The translations under genes were made by a program, and so were the position numbers. Under the pieces are notes generated by a model, which had not been told where the DNA came from, searched no databases, and worked only from the letters and a program-made list of their open reading frames with translations. From the NCBI GenBank assembly GCA_023250775.1, contig JAHFAA010000232.1, forward strand, positions 1-6,352: DNA of 6,352 nt. The letters run 5' to 3'. The stretch is from Bdellovibrionales bacterium (GTDB lineage Bacteria; Bdellovibrionota; Bacteriovoracia; Bacteriovoracales; Bacteriovoracaceae). How positions within the stretch are numbered: the stretch's first letter is position 1; each line of letters starts with the position of its first letter. Positions 5,212 to 6,352 of the stretch are shown one piece after another.

Positions 5212-6352
5212 CCTTGAATACATCTACGGCCACGGTCACTCTCTCTTGGCGTGCCATTTTCAATTGGCGTCTTTTGGTGCAGTTTTTTTTGGGCATGTCT
5301 TCTGGACTGCCCCTCTTGCTCGCCACCGGCGGAACTTTGCAGGCATGGATGACCAATGCCAATGTGGATTTGAAAACCATCGGACTTTTTGCCTTCGTGG
5401 GCCTTCCTTATACCCTCAAATTTCTGTGGTCGCCGATTTTAGATCGCTTTGCGCCGCCCTTTCTTGATCGTCGTCGTGGCTGGATTGTTGTTACCCAGCT
5501 TGCCACTGGTTTGGCCCTCGCCGGTCTTGGACTTTGTAATCCCGCCGAGTCGACTTTTATCTTTGCCCTGATGGCGGTCCTGTGCGCCTTCTGTTCTGCC
5601 ACTCAGGATATTGTTGTGGACGCCTATCGTCGGGAAGTTTTGCGTGATGAAGAACTGGGGCTGGGATCATCTTTCTACGTCAACGGTTATCGGGTGGCGA
5701 TGGCGATTGCCGGCGCCGTTGCTCTTATGATGGCCGATCATATTGCGTGGAGCTCCGTCTATCTGATCATGGGATGTTTGATGGGGGCCATGGTGATCGT
5801 GACCTTCCTCGCCCCGCCGGTTGAGAAAGTGGTCGGTGCCCCTCGCAACTTTAAAGAGGCCGTCGTTCTTCCTTTTAAAGAATATTTCAACACTAAGGAT
5901 GCCTGGTGGATGCTGGGCTTTATCCTCTGCTATAAAATCGGCGATAACATGGCCAGCAGTATGACCATGCCCCTTTATTTGAGTCATGGCTTTACCAAAA
6001 CCGAAGTGGCGCTTGTGGCAAAAGGGATCGGCCTGGCGGCCACTTTGAGCGGCGGTTTTCTTGGTGGCCTACTCATGCTGCGACTAAAGATGACTCGCGC
6101 ATTGTGGATTTTTGGTTTCATGCAGTCTATTGCCATCATCGCTTTCAATCTGATTGTCTGGTTGCCAAAAAGTAATATCATTCTTTCTCTGGTTATCTGC
6201 TGTGAAAATATCAGCATGGCGATGGCGACGGCGGCCTTCACGGCCTTTATTGCGTCCCTCACCGATAAACGTTTCACAGCAACTCAGTATGCGCTTCTGA
6301 CTTCCTTAATGGGGGTTCCGCGCGTGATTGCCTCGGCACCAACCGGCTATAT
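5199..6352 (+). CDS. ampG: AmpG-family muropeptide permease (3' end outside window)
   Basis: AmpG is a major-facilitator inner-membrane permease that imports GlcNAc-anhydroMurNAc muropeptides released from peptidoglycan, for recycling and, in some bacteria, beta-lactamase induction. The 384 visible residues match AmpG closely along their length: GTLQAWM (45-51) and DLKTIG, LKFLWSPILDRF (73-84) followed by DRRRGW, ATQDIVVDAYR (134-144), a GYR motif (163-165), YKIGDN (245-250), an RALWIFG stretch near 300, and FTATQYALL (359-367). Several hydrophobic helices are visible. E. coli AmpG has about 490 residues, so roughly the last fifth is missing here because the window ends, not because the gene is broken. 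ATG 5199 lacks a clear ribosome binding site; TTG 5214, five codons in, has GGAG (5204-5207) 6 nt upstream and is a real alternative. No ampD, nagZ or ampC is visible nearby. Confidence 0.92.
   Translation, partial: MLESTLNTSTATVTLSWRAIFNWRLLVQFFLGMSSGLPLLLATGGTLQAWMTNANVDLKTIGLFAFVGLPYTLKFLWSPILDRFAPPFLDRRRGWIVVTQLATGLALAGLGLCNPAESTFIFALMAVLCAFCSATQDIVVDAYRREVLRDEELGLGSSFYVNGYRVAMAIAGAVALMMADHIAWSSVYLIMGCLMGAMVIVTFLAPPVEKVVGAPRNFKEAVVLPFKEYFNTKDAWWMLGFILCYKIGDNMASSMTMPLYLSHGFTKTEVALVAKGIGLAATLSGGFLGGLLMLRLKMTRALWIFGFMQSIAIIAFNLIVWLPKSNIILSLVICCENISMAMATAAFTAFIASLTDKRFTATQYALLTSLMGVPRVIASAPTGY

Noticed and set aside
5186..6277. Minus-strand frames opposite ampG
   Set aside because: The plus-strand AmpG match is continuous across this region; these are shadow frames.
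1..6352. CRISPR, tRNA, rRNA, insertion sequence or phage genes
   Set aside because: I saw no regularly spaced repeats, tRNA-like cloverleaf, transposase or integrase motifs, or terminal inverted repeats.

Overview
This window looks like ordinary chromosome of a Gram-negative, probably motile and predatory or saprophytic bacterium. The mix of genes would fit a Bdellovibrio-like member of Bdellovibrionota: a CheX-type phosphatase, a secreted M14 carboxypeptidase, an AmpG muropeptide permease, an RDD membrane protein and several lineage-specific secreted proteins. That taxonomic guess is an inference from gene content and style, not from a marker gene. Nothing points to a phage, plasmid, transposon, CRISPR array, tRNA or rRNA.

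Layout. Positions 1-876 hold two plus-strand genes 24 bp apart. The first is the 3' end of a helical protein of unknown function, and the second is a CheX-like chemotaxis phosphatase. Next comes a secreted zinc carboxypeptidase with a complete active site and a C-terminal transthyretin-like domain (990-2432). A strong intrinsic terminator follows, and 22 nt after it starts a gene for an unrecognised secreted protein (2517-3233). That gene converges on a minus-strand gene for a membrane-anchored small heat-shock-type protein (3230-3871). The two genes share the tetranucleotide TTAA as their stop codons, and the plus-strand terminator lies inside the opposing gene. Two more minus-strand genes follow: a secreted protein built from two tandem four-cysteine modules (3932-4492) and an RDD-family integral membrane protein (4652-5134). 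The RDD gene diverges from ampG (5199 to the window end), which is cut off at its 3' end. The longest stretch without a gene is about 160 bp (4493-4651).

How the genes fit together. Five or six of the eight products act in or beyond the inner membrane. The carboxypeptidase (trims peptides) and AmpG (imports cell-wall anhydromuropeptides) both fit degradation of external polymers and recycling of the products. The CheX-like protein suggests nearby chemotaxis or two-component signalling, but no CheY or kinase is visible. I see no evidence for a single new multi-gene system. The points most worth a second look are the cysteine-module duplication, the membrane-tethered alpha-crystallin domain, the terminator placed inside an opposing gene, and the terminator between the carboxypeptidase and its downstream neighbour.
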